From Streptomyces fumigatiscleroticus (GTDB taxonomy: Bacteria; Actinomycetota; Actinomycetes; Streptomycetales; Streptomycetaceae), in contig NZ_BMQF01000033.1 of assembly GCF_014647975.1 (NCBI RefSeq), positions 1 to 53,724 on the forward strand: a stretch of 53,724 bases of DNA. Direction: 5' to 3'. Within the stretch, counting starts at the first letter, position 1. Each line of letters opens with the position of its first letter. The notes below the pieces were generated by a model. The model had not been told where the DNA came from and did not search any database. It worked only from the letters and a program-made list of their open reading frames with translations. Shown piece after piece: positions 1-8,819 of the stretch. A program made the translations under genes and the position numbers.

Positions 1-33
1 TGACCGGTACTAATAGGCCGAGGGCTTGTCCTC
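1..33 (+). rRNA. 23S rRNA, 3' end (partial)
   Basis: The window opens with the conserved final helix region of actinobacterial 23S rRNA (GACCGGTACTAATAGGCCGA). Only the last few tens of bases are present. The exact mature 3' end is estimated. About 85 bases of spacer separate it from the 5S gene. Confidence 0.9.
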
Positions 34-118
34 AGTTGCTCGCGTCCACTGTGTTGGTTCTGAAACCACGAACGGCCGGATGGTTTTTTCATCTGCTGGT
101 TGTTGATTGTTTCATAGT

Positions 119-236
119 GTTTCGGTGGTCATAGCGTAGGGGAAACGCCCGGTTACATTCCGAACCCGGAAGCTAAGCCTTACAGCGCCGATGGTACTGC
201 AGGGGGGACCCTGTGGGAGAGTAGGACGCCGCCGAA
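119..236 (+). rRNA. 5S rRNA
   Basis: This about 118-base stretch matches Streptomyces 5S rRNA throughout. It starts with GTTTCGGTGGTCATAGCG, contains the conserved CCGAACCCGGAAGCTAAG loop and ends with the complementary GCCGCCGAAC strand. It closes the rRNA operon. Ends are set by pairing of the terminal strands and may be off by one or two bases. Confidence 0.95.
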
Positions 237-251
237 CAATATTTGAGGAAA

Positions 252-278
252 CCCCCGCACCTTCGGTGCGGGGGTTTT
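252..278 (+). terminator. rRNA operon terminator
   Basis: A perfect 9-bp stem (CCCCCGCAC / GTGCGGGGG) with a CTTCG loop is followed directly by TTTT. It sits 15 bases after 5S rRNA and is a canonical intrinsic terminator, with the U-tract that most Streptomyces terminators lack. Confidence 0.93.
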
Positions 279-297
279 CTGCATTACGGTGATCCGC

Positions 298-876
298 ATG
301 AATAATGCTGTGTTCCCGGCTGACGACTACGCGATCCGCTCCATACGTGCCGACGAGTGGCGTGCCGTGAAGGAGCTGCGGCTCACGGCGCTTCGGGATC
401 CGGTCGCGCATCTGGCGTTCCTGGAGACGTACGAGCAGGCGGCGGGCCGGTCCGACGACTTCTGGCAGGAGCGGACGGCCGGGGCGGCCGAGGGGGCCAG
501 CGGAAAGCAGCAGTTCATCGCCGAGGTGGCCCGTACCGGGGAGTGGGCCGGAACGCTGACCGTGCTGGTCGAGGAGGCCGGCACGTCCGACTGGGCCGGG
601 TTTCCCGTCGAGCGGCGGCAGGGGCATGTGGTCGGGGTGTACGTACGGCCCGAGTGGCGGGGGAGCGGACTGACCAAGGCGCTGTTCGACGCTGGGGTGG
701 AGTGGGCCTGGGGGCGCGGTGCGGAGCGGGTCCGGCTGATCGTGCACGAGGCCAACGAGCGCGCTCAGGCCTTCTACCGCAAGGCGGGGTTCGTGCCCAG
801 CGGGCTGACCGTGCCGCTGGCGCAGCGTCCCGACGAGGTGGAGCTGGAGTTCGTCCTCGGCAGGGACGGTTCCTGA
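298..876 (+). CDS. GNAT-family N-acetyltransferase
   Basis: A 192-residue single-domain GNAT protein. The acetyl-CoA pyrophosphate-binding loop is visible as VVGVYVRPEWRGSGLTKALF, followed by the family's C-terminal strand and helix (LIVHEANERAQAFYRKAGF). Substrate is unknown; the closest themes are small-molecule or protein N-acetylation. The ATG at 298 is preferred; a GTG at 289 is in frame but abuts the rRNA terminator. Neither has a clear ribosome-binding site, so the transcript may be leaderless. It converges on the secretion locus, with 13 bases between the two stop codons. Confidence 0.85.
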   Translation: MNNAVFPADDYAIRSIRADEWRAVKELRLTALRDPVAHLAFLETYEQAAGRSDDFWQERTAGAAEGASGKQQFIAEVARTGEWAGTLTVLVEEAGTSDWAGFPVERRQGHVVGVYVRPEWRGSGLTKALFDAGVEWAWGRGAERVRLIVHEANERAQAFYRKAGFVPSGLTVPLAQRPDEVELEFVLGRDGS

Positions 877-889
877 ACCGGGGCGGGTC

Positions 890-2557
890 CTAGACCGGCA
901 GTTCGGCGTGCGGCCAGCGGGCGCGGCCCTGCTCGCGTGAGCGGAGGAGGGCCAGGGTCGGCATTCCCAGGTCCGACCCGGTGGCCAGCAGCTCCGGGAG
1001 CTGGAGGAGTGGGGCCACGGCGGCGATGTCGTCCAGGACCAGGGTCATTGGTGGGTCGAGCCGACCGGAGGATGACCGTTCGGCCATGCGCCGGCCGCGC
1101 TCGACCACGCTGGAGACGAGGGCCGTCAGGAGGGGCATCGCGCCCGGATTGGTCCTGGGGTCCTCGATGGATTCACCGACCACATAAAGCGTGCCCCCTT
1201 CGTTGACGAAGGAATCCAAGGCGAGGGCATCACTTCGGTTGGGAGTGCACGCCTCACGGATATTGACCGTGGACAGGGCGGCGAGCGCCCGGGCCGTCAG
1301 CTCCTGGGCGATGTCGCGGCGTTCGGGATGTCCGGTGAGGGCGGCCTCGAGCTCGCCCGCGGAGCCGGGGGCCGCCTTCGGGCTGGTGCGCAGGGTGCGT
1401 ACGGCGTCCTGGATCTGGGTGCCCTGGCACCAGCGGTGGACATGACGGATGGTGCGGCCGTCGATGGCGGCGGCGTGGAGATAGCTCCGCAGGAGCGTTT
1501 CCGCCGTCTCCGCGAGGGCCTGGTCGATCTTGGCGGTGGGGCGGACGGGGGTGAGGAGGGCGGCGGCCCGTGCCGTTGCCGTCCGCTTGTCCTCGCAGCC
1601 CGCGGTGGGGGACCAGTGCAGCCGGGCCGGGGTGTCGCAGAGATGGGCGGGGTCGTAGAGGAGGACCGGGCCGAGTTTGGCGCGGGCGTCCTTCGTGTCG
1701 GACCACAGGGTGGGGTTGGAGGTGACGACGAGGGCCGGGCCCTCCGCGTCGCGTACGGCCAGGACCGCGGTGCTGCGGCGGGTCTCCCTGGTGCCGAGCA
1801 GGATCTTCTCCCGGCCGCCCGCCCGGTCGGCGGCGAAGGGGGAGCCGAGGGGGAGGAGGGCCGGTGCGCCGAGCGGGTCCGCCGGCTGTGCCGTCTGCGC
1901 CGACGCCGACGTCGGCGCCGGTTCCGCCGCCGTCCGGGGTGTCGGGACCTCGCCGTGCCATGACACCGGTGTCCGGGGCCGGTGGTCCGGGTCCGGCTCC
2001 GGGTGCGGTGTCCCGCCGTCGGCCGGGCCGGGGCTCGGGACCTCGTGCGATGCAGGTGGCGTCTCCGCCGCTCCTCTGGCGCCGACCGCCGCCCGCGTCG
2101 TACCGTCCGTCGGCCCCGGTGTCGTACCTTCCGTCGGCCCGGGTGCTGCCGCCGGTCGCCGGCCCGCCGTCCGCTCGGCCTTCCGCTCGAGCCGTACCGC
2201 CTTCCAGCGGGCCAGGGTTCCCATGACGAAGATCGCCAGTACGACCAGCACCATCAGCTGGCCGATGAACAGGCCCCAGAACAGGCCGTAGCCGGAGAGG
2301 GCGGCCTCAGGGGCCTCGGGCCAGGCGCCGGTGATGTCGTGGGGCTGGCCGATCAGGTGGCGCATGGCCAGCGGGGTGCGGGCGAAGGTGACGCCGTCGG
2401 GCCAGGAGCCGTGGGCGAACAGGCCGGCCAGGCCGGTGGCCGTCCACACCATCAGGGTCATGACGAGGAGAAACGCGAGTATGCCGACCAGCAGGCCGTC
2501 GGGGATGCCTCCCTGGCCGTCGCGCTGCCGGTCACGGCCCTGCCCGTCCGCTCGCAC
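890..2557 (-). CDS. VirD4/TraG-like type IV coupling protein with degenerate Walker A
   Basis: A 555-residue membrane ATPase-like protein. Two membrane segments lie near residues 24-46 and 90-115, followed by a Pro/Thr/Gly-rich linker (about 120-225) and a VirD4/TraG-type domain. Coupling proteins feed substrates into type IV secretion channels. The position expected for the P-loop reads GTRETRRST, so the Gly and Lys of GxxxxGK[ST] are both replaced by Arg. The Walker B-like strand reads MTLVLDDIAAVAP. The chain ends soon after the GMPTLALLRSREQGRARW motif, so the C-terminus is short for the family. The GTG start lies 10 bases after the VirB4 stop, indicating the same operon. Family assignment is inferred from motifs and neighbours; ATPase activity is doubtful. 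Confidence 0.72.
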   Translation of the reverse strand: MRADGQGRDRQRDGQGGIPDGLLVGILAFLLVMTLMVWTATGLAGLFAHGSWPDGVTFARTPLAMRHLIGQPHDITGAWPEAPEAALSGYGLFWGLFIGQLMVLVVLAIFVMGTLARWKAVRLERKAERTAGRRPAAAPGPTEGTTPGPTDGTTRAAVGARGAAETPPASHEVPSPGPADGGTPHPEPDPDHRPRTPVSWHGEVPTPRTAAEPAPTSASAQTAQPADPLGAPALLPLGSPFAADRAGGREKILLGTRETRRSTAVLAVRDAEGPALVVTSNPTLWSDTKDARAKLGPVLLYDPAHLCDTPARLHWSPTAGCEDKRTATARAAALLTPVRPTAKIDQALAETAETLLRSYLHAAAIDGRTIRHVHRWCQGTQIQDAVRTLRTSPKAAPGSAGELEAALTGHPERRDIAQELTARALAALSTVNIREACTPNRSDALALDSFVNEGGTLYVVGESIEDPRTNPGAMPLLTALVSSVVERGRRMAERSSSGRLDPPMTLVLDDIAAVAPLLQLPELLATGSDLGMPTLALLRSREQGRARWPHAELPV

Positions 2558-2567
2558 GCTGCCCCTC

Positions 2568-3977
2568 CTATGCCACCGTCGACTCGGAGTCGCCGAGGTG
2601 CTGTTCCACGAAGGCCGCCGCCCGCTCCTCGGCCTCCAGCTCGGCGGCGCGCAGGGCGTCGTCCGCGAGGTCGGCGGCCGACTCGGTCATCGCGCGGTCG
2701 GTGAAGACCAGTGGGCGTTCCGTCTCCGTGACCAGGTGTTTGACGACCTGGACATTGCCGTTGACGTCCCAGACGGCGATGCCGGGGGTGAGCGTCGGGA
2801 TGATCTCGACCGCCCATCGGGGCAGGCCCAGCACCCGGCCCGTGGCTCTTGCCTCGTCGGCCTTCTGGGCGTAGATGGTCCGGGTCGACGCCATCTTCAG
2901 AATGGCCGCGGCCTCCTTGGCCGCCGCCCCGTCCACCACGTCGGACAGATGGTGCACGACCGCCACGAAGGACAGGCCCAGCCGGCGCCCGAACTTCAGC
3001 AGCCGCTGGAAGAGCTGCGCGACGAACGGGCTGTTGATGATGTGCCAGGCCTCCTCGACCAGGAAGATGCGCTTCCTGCGGTCGGGGCGGATCCAGGTGT
3101 GCTCCAGCCATACGCCGACGATCGCCATCAGGATCGGCATGGCGATGGAGTTGCGGTCGATGTGGGACAGGTCGAAGACGATGAGGGGCGCGTCGAGGTC
3201 GATGCCGACCGTGGTCGGGCCGTCGAACATGCCGCGCAGGTCACCGTCGACCAGCCGGTCCAGCACCAGAGCCACGTCCAGGCCCCAGGCGCGTACGTCG
3301 TCTATGTCGACGTTCATCGCCTCCGCGGACTCCGGCTCGGGGTGGCGGAGCTGCTCGACGATGTCGGAGAGCACGGGCTGGCGGTCGGCGATGGTCTCGT
3401 TGACGTAGGCGTGCGCGACCTTGAGCGCGAAGCCGGAGCGCTCGTCCAGGCCGTGCCCCATGGCCACCTCGATGATGGTCCGGAGCAGGGCGAGCTGCCC
3501 GGTCGTGGTGATCGCCGGGTCGAGCGGGTTGAGCCGGATCCCGTGGTCCAGGGCCGCCATCGGGTCCAGCCGGATGGGAGTTATCCCCAGCTCCTGGGCG
3601 ATGAGGTTCCACTCGCCGACCCCGTCCTCGCCCTGGGCGTCGAGCACGACGACCTGCCGGTCGCGGAAGCGCAGCTGGCGCAGGACATACGTCTTCTCCA
3701 GGGCCGACTTGCCGTTTCCCGACTCGCCGAGGACCAGCCAGTGGGGGGCGGGGAGCTGCTGGCCGTAGAGCTGGAAGGGGTCGTAGATATAGCCCTTGCC
3801 GGAGTACACCTCGCGGCCGATGATCACGCCGGAGTCGCCGAGGCCGGGTGCGGCGGTCGGCAGATAGACCGCCTGGGCCTGGCCCGTGGAGGTGCGCACC
3901 GGCAGGCGGGTCGTCTCGACCTTCCCGAAGAGGAAGGACGTGAAGGCGTCGGTGAGGACGGACAGCGGATCCCGCAT
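2568..3977 (-). CDS. VirB4-like type IV secretion ATPase
   Basis: A 469-residue cytoplasmic ATPase of the VirB4/TraC group, which powers assembly and transport in type IV secretion systems. Walker A is LGESGNGKSA near residue 82 and Walker B is RIFLVEEAW near residue 300. The LKFGRRLGLSFVAVVHHLSD segment that follows is typical of the family's motif C region. It is shorter than full Gram-negative VirB4 because the N-terminal half appears to be carried by the adjacent SCO6880-family gene. Twelve bases separate it from that upstream gene, and all run on the minus strand as one operon. Confidence 0.85.
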   Translation of the reverse strand: MRDPLSVLTDAFTSFLFGKVETTRLPVRTSTGQAQAVYLPTAAPGLGDSGVIIGREVYSGKGYIYDPFQLYGQQLPAPHWLVLGESGNGKSALEKTYVLRQLRFRDRQVVVLDAQGEDGVGEWNLIAQELGITPIRLDPMAALDHGIRLNPLDPAITTTGQLALLRTIIEVAMGHGLDERSGFALKVAHAYVNETIADRQPVLSDIVEQLRHPEPESAEAMNVDIDDVRAWGLDVALVLDRLVDGDLRGMFDGPTTVGIDLDAPLIVFDLSHIDRNSIAMPILMAIVGVWLEHTWIRPDRRKRIFLVEEAWHIINSPFVAQLFQRLLKFGRRLGLSFVAVVHHLSDVVDGAAAKEAAAILKMASTRTIYAQKADEARATGRVLGLPRWAVEIIPTLTPGIAVWDVNGNVQVVKHLVTETERPLVFTDRAMTESAADLADDALRAAELEAEERAAAFVEQHLGDSESTVA

Positions 3978-3989
3978 CAGGCTCAGCCC

Positions 3990-5549
3990 CTACCTTCGGA
4001 TGCCGGTGGCGAACGGGAGGGTGTTCACGAACGCGCGATGGTGCTCGCGGTCGCACCACTCCAGCTTCAGGTACGACTTGCCGGCCGAAGCTCTTATGGT
4101 CCGCTTGTCGCGGGCCAGCGCTTCGGGGGAACGGGAGGAGACGGTGATGTAGCCGACCAGGTTCACGCCGGCCGCGCCGCTCGCGAGGTCCTCGCCGCGC
4201 TGGTCGAGACGGGAGTGGGCGGCGACGTCCCGGGGGTCCACGGTCCGGTTCATCTTGGCGGCGCGGGACGCCTCGGCCTCGTCGTTGGTCTTCTCGGTCA
4301 GCATCCGTTCGATGGCGACCTCGGTGGGTTCGAGGTCCATCGTGACGGCGACCGTGCGGATCACGTCCGGGGTGTGGACCAGGAGCGGGGCCAGGAAGTT
4401 GACGCCGACCGGGGTCATCGGCCACTCCTTCACCCAGGCGGTGGCGTGGCACCAGGGCGCGCGGGTGGCGGACTCGCGGGTCTTGGCCTGGAGGAAGGTG
4501 GGCTCCACGGCGTCCAGCTCGGCCGGCCAGGCGTTGCGCTTGGTCATCGCCTGGATGTGGTCGATCGGGTGGTCCGGGTCGTACATGGAGTGGATGAGGG
4601 AGGCGAGCCGGCTCTGCCCGAGCGGCTGCCGTACGCGGATGTCGGCCTCCTGGAGCCGGGAGCAGATGTCGGTCAGCTCGCGGGCCATGACGACCGCCAG
4701 GCCCGCGTCCCGGTCGACCTTGCGCCCGCTCTGCGGCCGGGCGGCCCGCGCCATGGCCTGCCCCTCGGCGGCCAGCTCGCGCGTGTAGTGCATGCAGGCG
4801 ACGAGGTAGGCGCGGTGCTGCTCGCTGCTGGTGGAGACCATCGACAGCAGCTGGTCGTAGGAGTGCTGGAGCCATGGCAGCGCCTTGTCGTCGCCGCGTA
4901 CGGCGACGTCCTTGGCGTGGGCGTCGGGGTCGGCGGGCAGGGTGCGGGCCAGCATCTGGAGGCGGGTGACGAAGCCGTCGCCGTTCGCGACGTGCTTCAG
5001 CAGGGTGCCGAACCGGTCGACCAGGGCCTCCTGGTCCTCGGAGTCGCGCAGGCCGACACCCGGGCCCTCGATCTCGATGGCGGCGGTGACGGTCTTGCGG
5101 TCCGCGTGCAGCAGGACGGCGATCTCGTCGGGGCCGAAGGGCGCGGAGAGCCAGGTGATACGGCCGATGCCCGGCGGCGGCCCGACCTCGACCTCACGTC
5201 CGTCGAGCCGGGTGCCCGCCTCCATCGCCCCGGAGCGGTAGGTGGTGCCCTGCCGCAGGGTCCGCTTGTAGCTGCGGTTGATCTCGAACCACTTGTAGAA
5301 GGTGCGGTGCTTGTACGGCACGTACACGGCGGCCAGCGCGATCAGCGGGAAGCCCATGAGCAGCACGATGCGCAGGGACAGGACGGGGACGAGCAGCCCG
5401 CACATCATGCCGAGGAACGCGCCCGCGACGATCAGCGCGATCTCGCCGGTCTCGCGGTTGCGTCCGACGATCGCGTTCGGCCGGGCGCGACCGATCAGAT
5501 ATGTACGGCGGGGCGTGACCGGATGGGACATGTGGGACTCGGTCGTCAA
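3990..5549 (-). CDS. SCO6880-family type IV secretion membrane protein
   Basis: A 519-residue protein with two adjacent membrane segments near residues 37-80 (ALIVAGAFLGMMCGLL and IVLLMGFPLIALAAVYVP) and a large soluble remainder. It resembles the SCO6880 family found beside VirB4 in actinobacterial conjugation loci, probably combining VirB3/PrgI-type and VirB4 N-terminal roles. A TTG start at 5549 is chosen because the strong GGAGGTGAAGG ribosome-binding site lies just before it and its TTGA overlaps the upstream stop codon. The ATG at 5531 would be too far from that site. The function is inferred from family and neighbours. Confidence 0.8.
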   Translation of the reverse strand: MTTESHMSHPVTPRRTYLIGRARPNAIVGRNRETGEIALIVAGAFLGMMCGLLVPVLSLRIVLLMGFPLIALAAVYVPYKHRTFYKWFEINRSYKRTLRQGTTYRSGAMEAGTRLDGREVEVGPPPGIGRITWLSAPFGPDEIAVLLHADRKTVTAAIEIEGPGVGLRDSEDQEALVDRFGTLLKHVANGDGFVTRLQMLARTLPADPDAHAKDVAVRGDDKALPWLQHSYDQLLSMVSTSSEQHRAYLVACMHYTRELAAEGQAMARAARPQSGRKVDRDAGLAVVMARELTDICSRLQEADIRVRQPLGQSRLASLIHSMYDPDHPIDHIQAMTKRNAWPAELDAVEPTFLQAKTRESATRAPWCHATAWVKEWPMTPVGVNFLAPLLVHTPDVIRTVAVTMDLEPTEVAIERMLTEKTNDEAEASRAAKMNRTVDPRDVAAHSRLDQRGEDLASGAAGVNLVGYITVSSRSPEALARDKRTIRASAGKSYLKLEWCDREHHRAFVNTLPFATGIRR

Positions 5550-6886
5550 CGCCCTTCACCTCCCGTGCGGTTGGTACTGCTGCTGTTGCGGGTGTTGCTG
5601 GCGTGGGGTGTGTTGACCGGGCTGCTCGAGCGGGGTGCGGGTGCGGCGGAGGGGACGGTTCCGCCGCCGTTCGAGCCGCCGGAGCCGCGCGTGCTGTGCG
5701 CGGCGACTCCGCCGGAGGCGGGGTTGGAGGGGCGTGGGCCGGACGAGGACGACTGGCCGCCGCCGTCGCCGTGGGCCCGGGAGCTGTGGGTCTTGATGCC
5801 CTGCGCGACCAGGGTCGCCGGGGAGCTGATCACGGCCGCGGCCTTGCTCTCGGCGCCCTGCATGATCCGGTTGTTGCGGGAGCCGGCGATCTCGTCGCCG
5901 AAGCCCGGGACGAAGCGGTAGATCATCGCGGAGGCGAAGATGGCCAGCAGGATGATCGCGAGTCCGGAGACCACGGCGGAGAAGGCGTCCGGCCCGTCGT
6001 CGGAGGAGAGCGCGCCGGCCAGGCCGAGCACGATGACGATGACCGGCTTGACCAGGATGACGGCGATCATGATCCCGGCCCAGCGGCGGACGTGACCCCA
6101 CAGGTTCTTGTCGACCAGCCCGGCGTAGACGACGGTGCCGAGCAGGGCGCCGACGTACAGCAGGGCCGCTCTGATGACCAGCTCGAGCCAGAGGACGCCG
6201 GCGGCGAGGATGGAGACCAGGGAGACGACGATCAGCATGATCGGTCCGCCGCCGATGTCGTTGCCCTTCTCCAGGGCGCCGGAGAACGTCCCGAAGAACG
6301 TGTCCGTCTGGTCGCCGGTGGCCTTGGCGAGAACCTCGGTGACGCCGTCGGTGGCGGACACGACCGTGTACAGGATCAGCGGCGTGAAGGCCGAGGCCAG
6401 GACGGTCAGCCAGAGGAAGCCGATGGCTTCGGACAGGGCGGTGGTCAGGGGCACGCCGCGCACGGCGCGCTTGGCGACCGCCAGCAGCCAGAGCAGAAGC
6501 GTGAGGATGGTGGACGCGGCGAAGACCACCGCGTACTGCTGGAGGAACTCCGGGTTGGTGAAGTCGACGTTGGCCGTCTCCTTCACGGCGTCGCTCAGCT
6601 TGTCGACGGTCCACGCAGCGGCGTCGGCGCAGCCCTTGGCGAGGGAGGAGAGGGGGTCGAGGGTGGAGGTGGGGTCGTCGAGCGTGCCGGATCCTCCGGA
6701 GGAACCGGTGCCGGTGCCTTGTTCGCAGTAGTCCTTGGCGGGGCCGTGGATCAGGTCGCAGGGGTCGTTGCTCGGAGTGGGAGAGGGGCTCGGTGCCGCG
6801 AAGGCATGTGCGGAGAAGAGGACGGCTGTCGTCTGGACGGCCGTGAGAAGGCTGGCCAGCGCGAGTACGCGGCGATTAGCGGGCAT
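5546..6886 (-). CDS. VirB6/TrbL-like polytopic secretion channel protein
   Basis: A 446-residue protein with an N-terminal signal peptide ending near AFAAPSPSP, a short cysteine-containing extracellular stretch, and at least six membrane segments between about residues 110 and 320. A low-complexity Ser/Gly/Asn tail (about 350-446) follows. This layout fits VirB6/TrbL inner-membrane channel components. The ATG at 6886 is chosen over upstream codons because a GGAGG site precedes it and the preceding residues are not family-like. It overlaps the upstream gene by 11 bases and the downstream TTG start by 4. Confidence 0.75.
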   Translation of the reverse strand: MPANRRVLALASLLTAVQTTAVLFSAHAFAAPSPSPTPSNDPCDLIHGPAKDYCEQGTGTGSSGGSGTLDDPTSTLDPLSSLAKGCADAAAWTVDKLSDAVKETANVDFTNPEFLQQYAVVFAASTILTLLLWLLAVAKRAVRGVPLTTALSEAIGFLWLTVLASAFTPLILYTVVSATDGVTEVLAKATGDQTDTFFGTFSGALEKGNDIGGGPIMLIVVSLVSILAAGVLWLELVIRAALLYVGALLGTVVYAGLVDKNLWGHVRRWAGIMIAVILVKPVIVIVLGLAGALSSDDGPDAFSAVVSGLAIILLAIFASAMIYRFVPGFGDEIAGSRNNRIMQGAESKAAAVISSPATLVAQGIKTHSSRAHGDGGGQSSSSGPRPSNPASGGVAAHSTRGSGGSNGGGTVPSAAPAPRSSSPVNTPHASNTRNSSSTNRTGGEGR

Positions 6887-7706
6887 AAGTGAAGCCTCCG
6901 TACTCCCCGACGGCCTTGGCCATCTCGTCGGCGCTGGAGGCCTTGTCGTCCCCGGGCACGGGCGTAGGGCCATCCTTCTGGGAATGCGTCACGATCTTCC
7001 AGTCACCGTCCGCCCACTCGAGCTTCATGGTGATCGTGAACCAGCTGCTGGTGACCGGGGCCGTGGACTTCTCCCCCGCGAGACCGAGGAGGCCGCTGCA
7101 CCAGACTTCGACGGTCGCGCCGTTCACGGACTTCTCGGTGACCTTGGTGCCGATCGGACTCGTGCGGGACACGAACGTGTAGCCCTTCGGGGTGGAGCCG
7201 TCCTCGTTCAGGCCGACGTTCTTGTTGAACTCCGGTGTGTACGCCTTGTCCAGTGTGGTCTCGAACTCCGTCACCCGGGCCGGCACGATGATTGCCTGCA
7301 GGATGGCATCACGTCTGGCCTTGTTGAACATCTCGGCCGAGCCGAGCGCAACGGCGTAATTGGCCGCCGCGCTCTGTGCCCCCCGTTCGTCGTGGGTGTA
7401 GCCCGTCGGGATCCCGGACGTCTTCGAGGTGGCCGCGTCCTGGCCCGATGGGGCCGTGGCCGCCGTCTTCGGCTTGGCGCCGCTTTCGCCGGCCGAGGCG
7501 GGATCGTCTCCTCCACGGTTCGCGAAGGCGATCGCGGCGATCAGGAGGACCACCACGCCGACCACGGTGACCAGGCTGCGGGAGGAGGAACGGCCGCCGC
7601 GCCGTGCCCCTCCGTACACGTCGCCGCCCGTGTCGGGCAGCCGCGTACGGGTCTGGCCCGTGCCGCCGTAACCGCCGGAGGCCCCGTTGTCGTCCCCGAG
7701 ACTCAT
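6876..7706 (-). CDS. VirB8/TcpC-like single-pass membrane protein
   Basis: A 276-residue bitopic protein. It has a short polar N-terminus, one membrane segment near residues 44-62 (SLVTVVGVVVLLIAAIAFA) and an extracytoplasmic domain of about 200 residues after a Ser/Thr/Pro-rich stalk. The C-terminal domain (WFTITMKLEWADGDWKIV) has the NTF2-like strand pattern of VirB8/TcpC assembly factors of type IV secretion. The start is set by the ATG whose ATGA overlaps a possible 40-codon ORF upstream and by a GAGGGGG site 13 bases earlier. The VirB8 role is inferred from topology and operon position. Confidence 0.68.
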   Translation of the reverse strand: MSLGDDNGASGGYGGTGQTRTRLPDTGGDVYGGARRGGRSSSRSLVTVVGVVVLLIAAIAFANRGGDDPASAGESGAKPKTAATAPSGQDAATSKTSGIPTGYTHDERGAQSAAANYAVALGSAEMFNKARRDAILQAIIVPARVTEFETTLDKAYTPEFNKNVGLNEDGSTPKGYTFVSRTSPIGTKVTEKSVNGATVEVWCSGLLGLAGEKSTAPVTSSWFTITMKLEWADGDWKIVTHSQKDGPTPVPGDDKASSADEMAKAVGEYGGFTYAR

Positions 7707-7825
7707 GCCGCGTACGCCCCCTCGACGTCGTGCGGAAACATCTGGTGCATCCCGTGCCGGATGCCGTCGGTATACGACGGTAGCTGTGCTGGTTCCCGCG
7801 CGGGCGCGGTGTGGTGACTCGACAT
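7703..7825 (-). CDS. possible 40-residue protein upstream of the VirB8-like gene
   Basis: An ATG at 7825 opens 40 codons. They end in a TGA that overlaps the ATG of the VirB8-like gene as ATGA, the usual signature of translational coupling. The peptide is His/Met/Pro-rich (it includes YTDGIRHGMHQMFPHDVEG) and has no membrane segment. The ribosome-binding site is weak (GAGG about 15 bases upstream) and an in-frame stop lies seven codons before the ATG. I do not recognise it. It could be a real small component or a chance ORF, and the overlap is the main support. Confidence 0.4.
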   Translation of the reverse strand: MSSHHTAPAREPAQLPSYTDGIRHGMHQMFPHDVEGAYAA

Positions 7826-7966
7826 CAGGGAGACGCAACCTCAGCCGGTGGGCACGACGGGCGGGTGGGGTGGAGGGGGAAGCCGGGCGTGCCCGGACGG
7901 GAAGGGTGGTACGGCGGGGACGGCGGTGCCGCGGGTGCGCGGGACAGCGGGCACGCCGGGGCCCGT

Positions 7967-8275
7967 CTACACGGCCATCCCGTACACGATGGTGAAGAGC
8001 GTGCCGAGTGAACCGATGATGAAGACGCCGGTCAGGCCCGCGATGATGAGGCCCTTGCCCTGTTCGGCGCTGAAGGTGTCGCGGAGTGCGGTGGCACCGA
8101 TGCGCTGCTTCGCGGCGCCCCAGACGGCGATGCCGAGGCAGAGCAGGATGGCGACCGCCATCACGACCTCGATCATGACCTTGGCCTCGTTGCCCAGGCT
8201 GCCGAAGGGGCCCCAGTCCGGAGCGATACCGCCGATGATGGTGTTGATGTCTCCCTTGTCGGCCGCAAAGAGCAT
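7967..8275 (-). CDS. VirB2-like small membrane protein (pilin-type)
   Basis: A 102-residue protein with two hydrophobic segments, near residues 33-53 (AKVMIEVVMAVAILLCLGIA) and 75-98 (GLIIAGLTGVFIIGSLGTLF), separated by a short basic loop. This is the size and layout of VirB2/TrbC pilins and their Gram-positive equivalents. There is no cleavable signal peptide. The ATG at 8275 has an AGGGG site 11 bases upstream; an in-frame ATG at 8308 lacks one. It is the first gene of the minus-strand secretion operon. The pilin role is inferred from size, topology and position. Confidence 0.65.
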   Translation of the reverse strand: MLFAADKGDINTIIGGIAPDWGPFGSLGNEAKVMIEVVMAVAILLCLGIAVWGAAKQRIGATALRDTFSAEQGKGLIIAGLTGVFIIGSLGTLFTIVYGMAV

Positions 8276-8819
8276 GTAAGTCACCGCCCCTGTTGGGTAG
8301 TTCCGCATCCTCTGCGGTCGTGCAGAGGTCGAGCCTCATTCTCGCCGACAATGCCGCTGTCGTATGTCGACTTGGCGTCATTGATTGGCGGGTTTCGTAC
8401 GGATACCTTGCCACCGGTCCGCGCCGGGCGCTCGGGGAGGCTGCTGCGGTAGGCGCGGGCCCGTATGGTCACTCTGTGTATCACGGCAGGCCACGCCGGG
8501 CAATGAGGCCTGGGCGGAACCTGTCGTGTGGTTCCGTCGTTAGCCCCTTTTCATGACCTGCGGCCATTTCTGATGGTCGGTCGGGAGGGTTTTCGCGCCG
8601 GTGTTTCCCGGGTGAAGGGTAGCCGGACCGACCGGGGGTCAGGGTGAGGGAGCCTCAGGGCGACCGTCGCCGCAGGCGGGTGACGCGCGGTCGGAACGGG
8701 GCCGGCGAGGCGGGGGCGCCACGTGCGCGGGCCGCTCGCAGGTGATCATTCCGAAGCGCGGGTGCCGCCTCTACACTGACGTGGGCGACGGACTCCTGGG
8801 CGGCGAGGGGCGGTTGACG
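8276..8819 (+). other. divergent intergenic region of the secretion locus
   Basis: About 540 bases lie between the VirB2-like gene and the divergent hydrolase. Short ORFs on both strands lack convincing ribosome-binding sites and codon bias. The region presumably holds both promoters. I see no clear riboswitch, tRNA or long repeat in it. Confidence 0.5.

Noticed and set aside
2331..5921. 1196-codon plus-strand ORF
   Set aside because: It lies opposite the VirB4 and SCO6880-family genes, which have clear motifs and ribosome-binding sites. High-GC genomes routinely give long antisense frames.
8276..8819. Cyclic di-AMP (ydaO-type) riboswitch before the NlpC/P60 gene
   Set aside because: Looked for because such riboswitches often precede wall hydrolase genes, but I could not recognise the conserved core in this interval.
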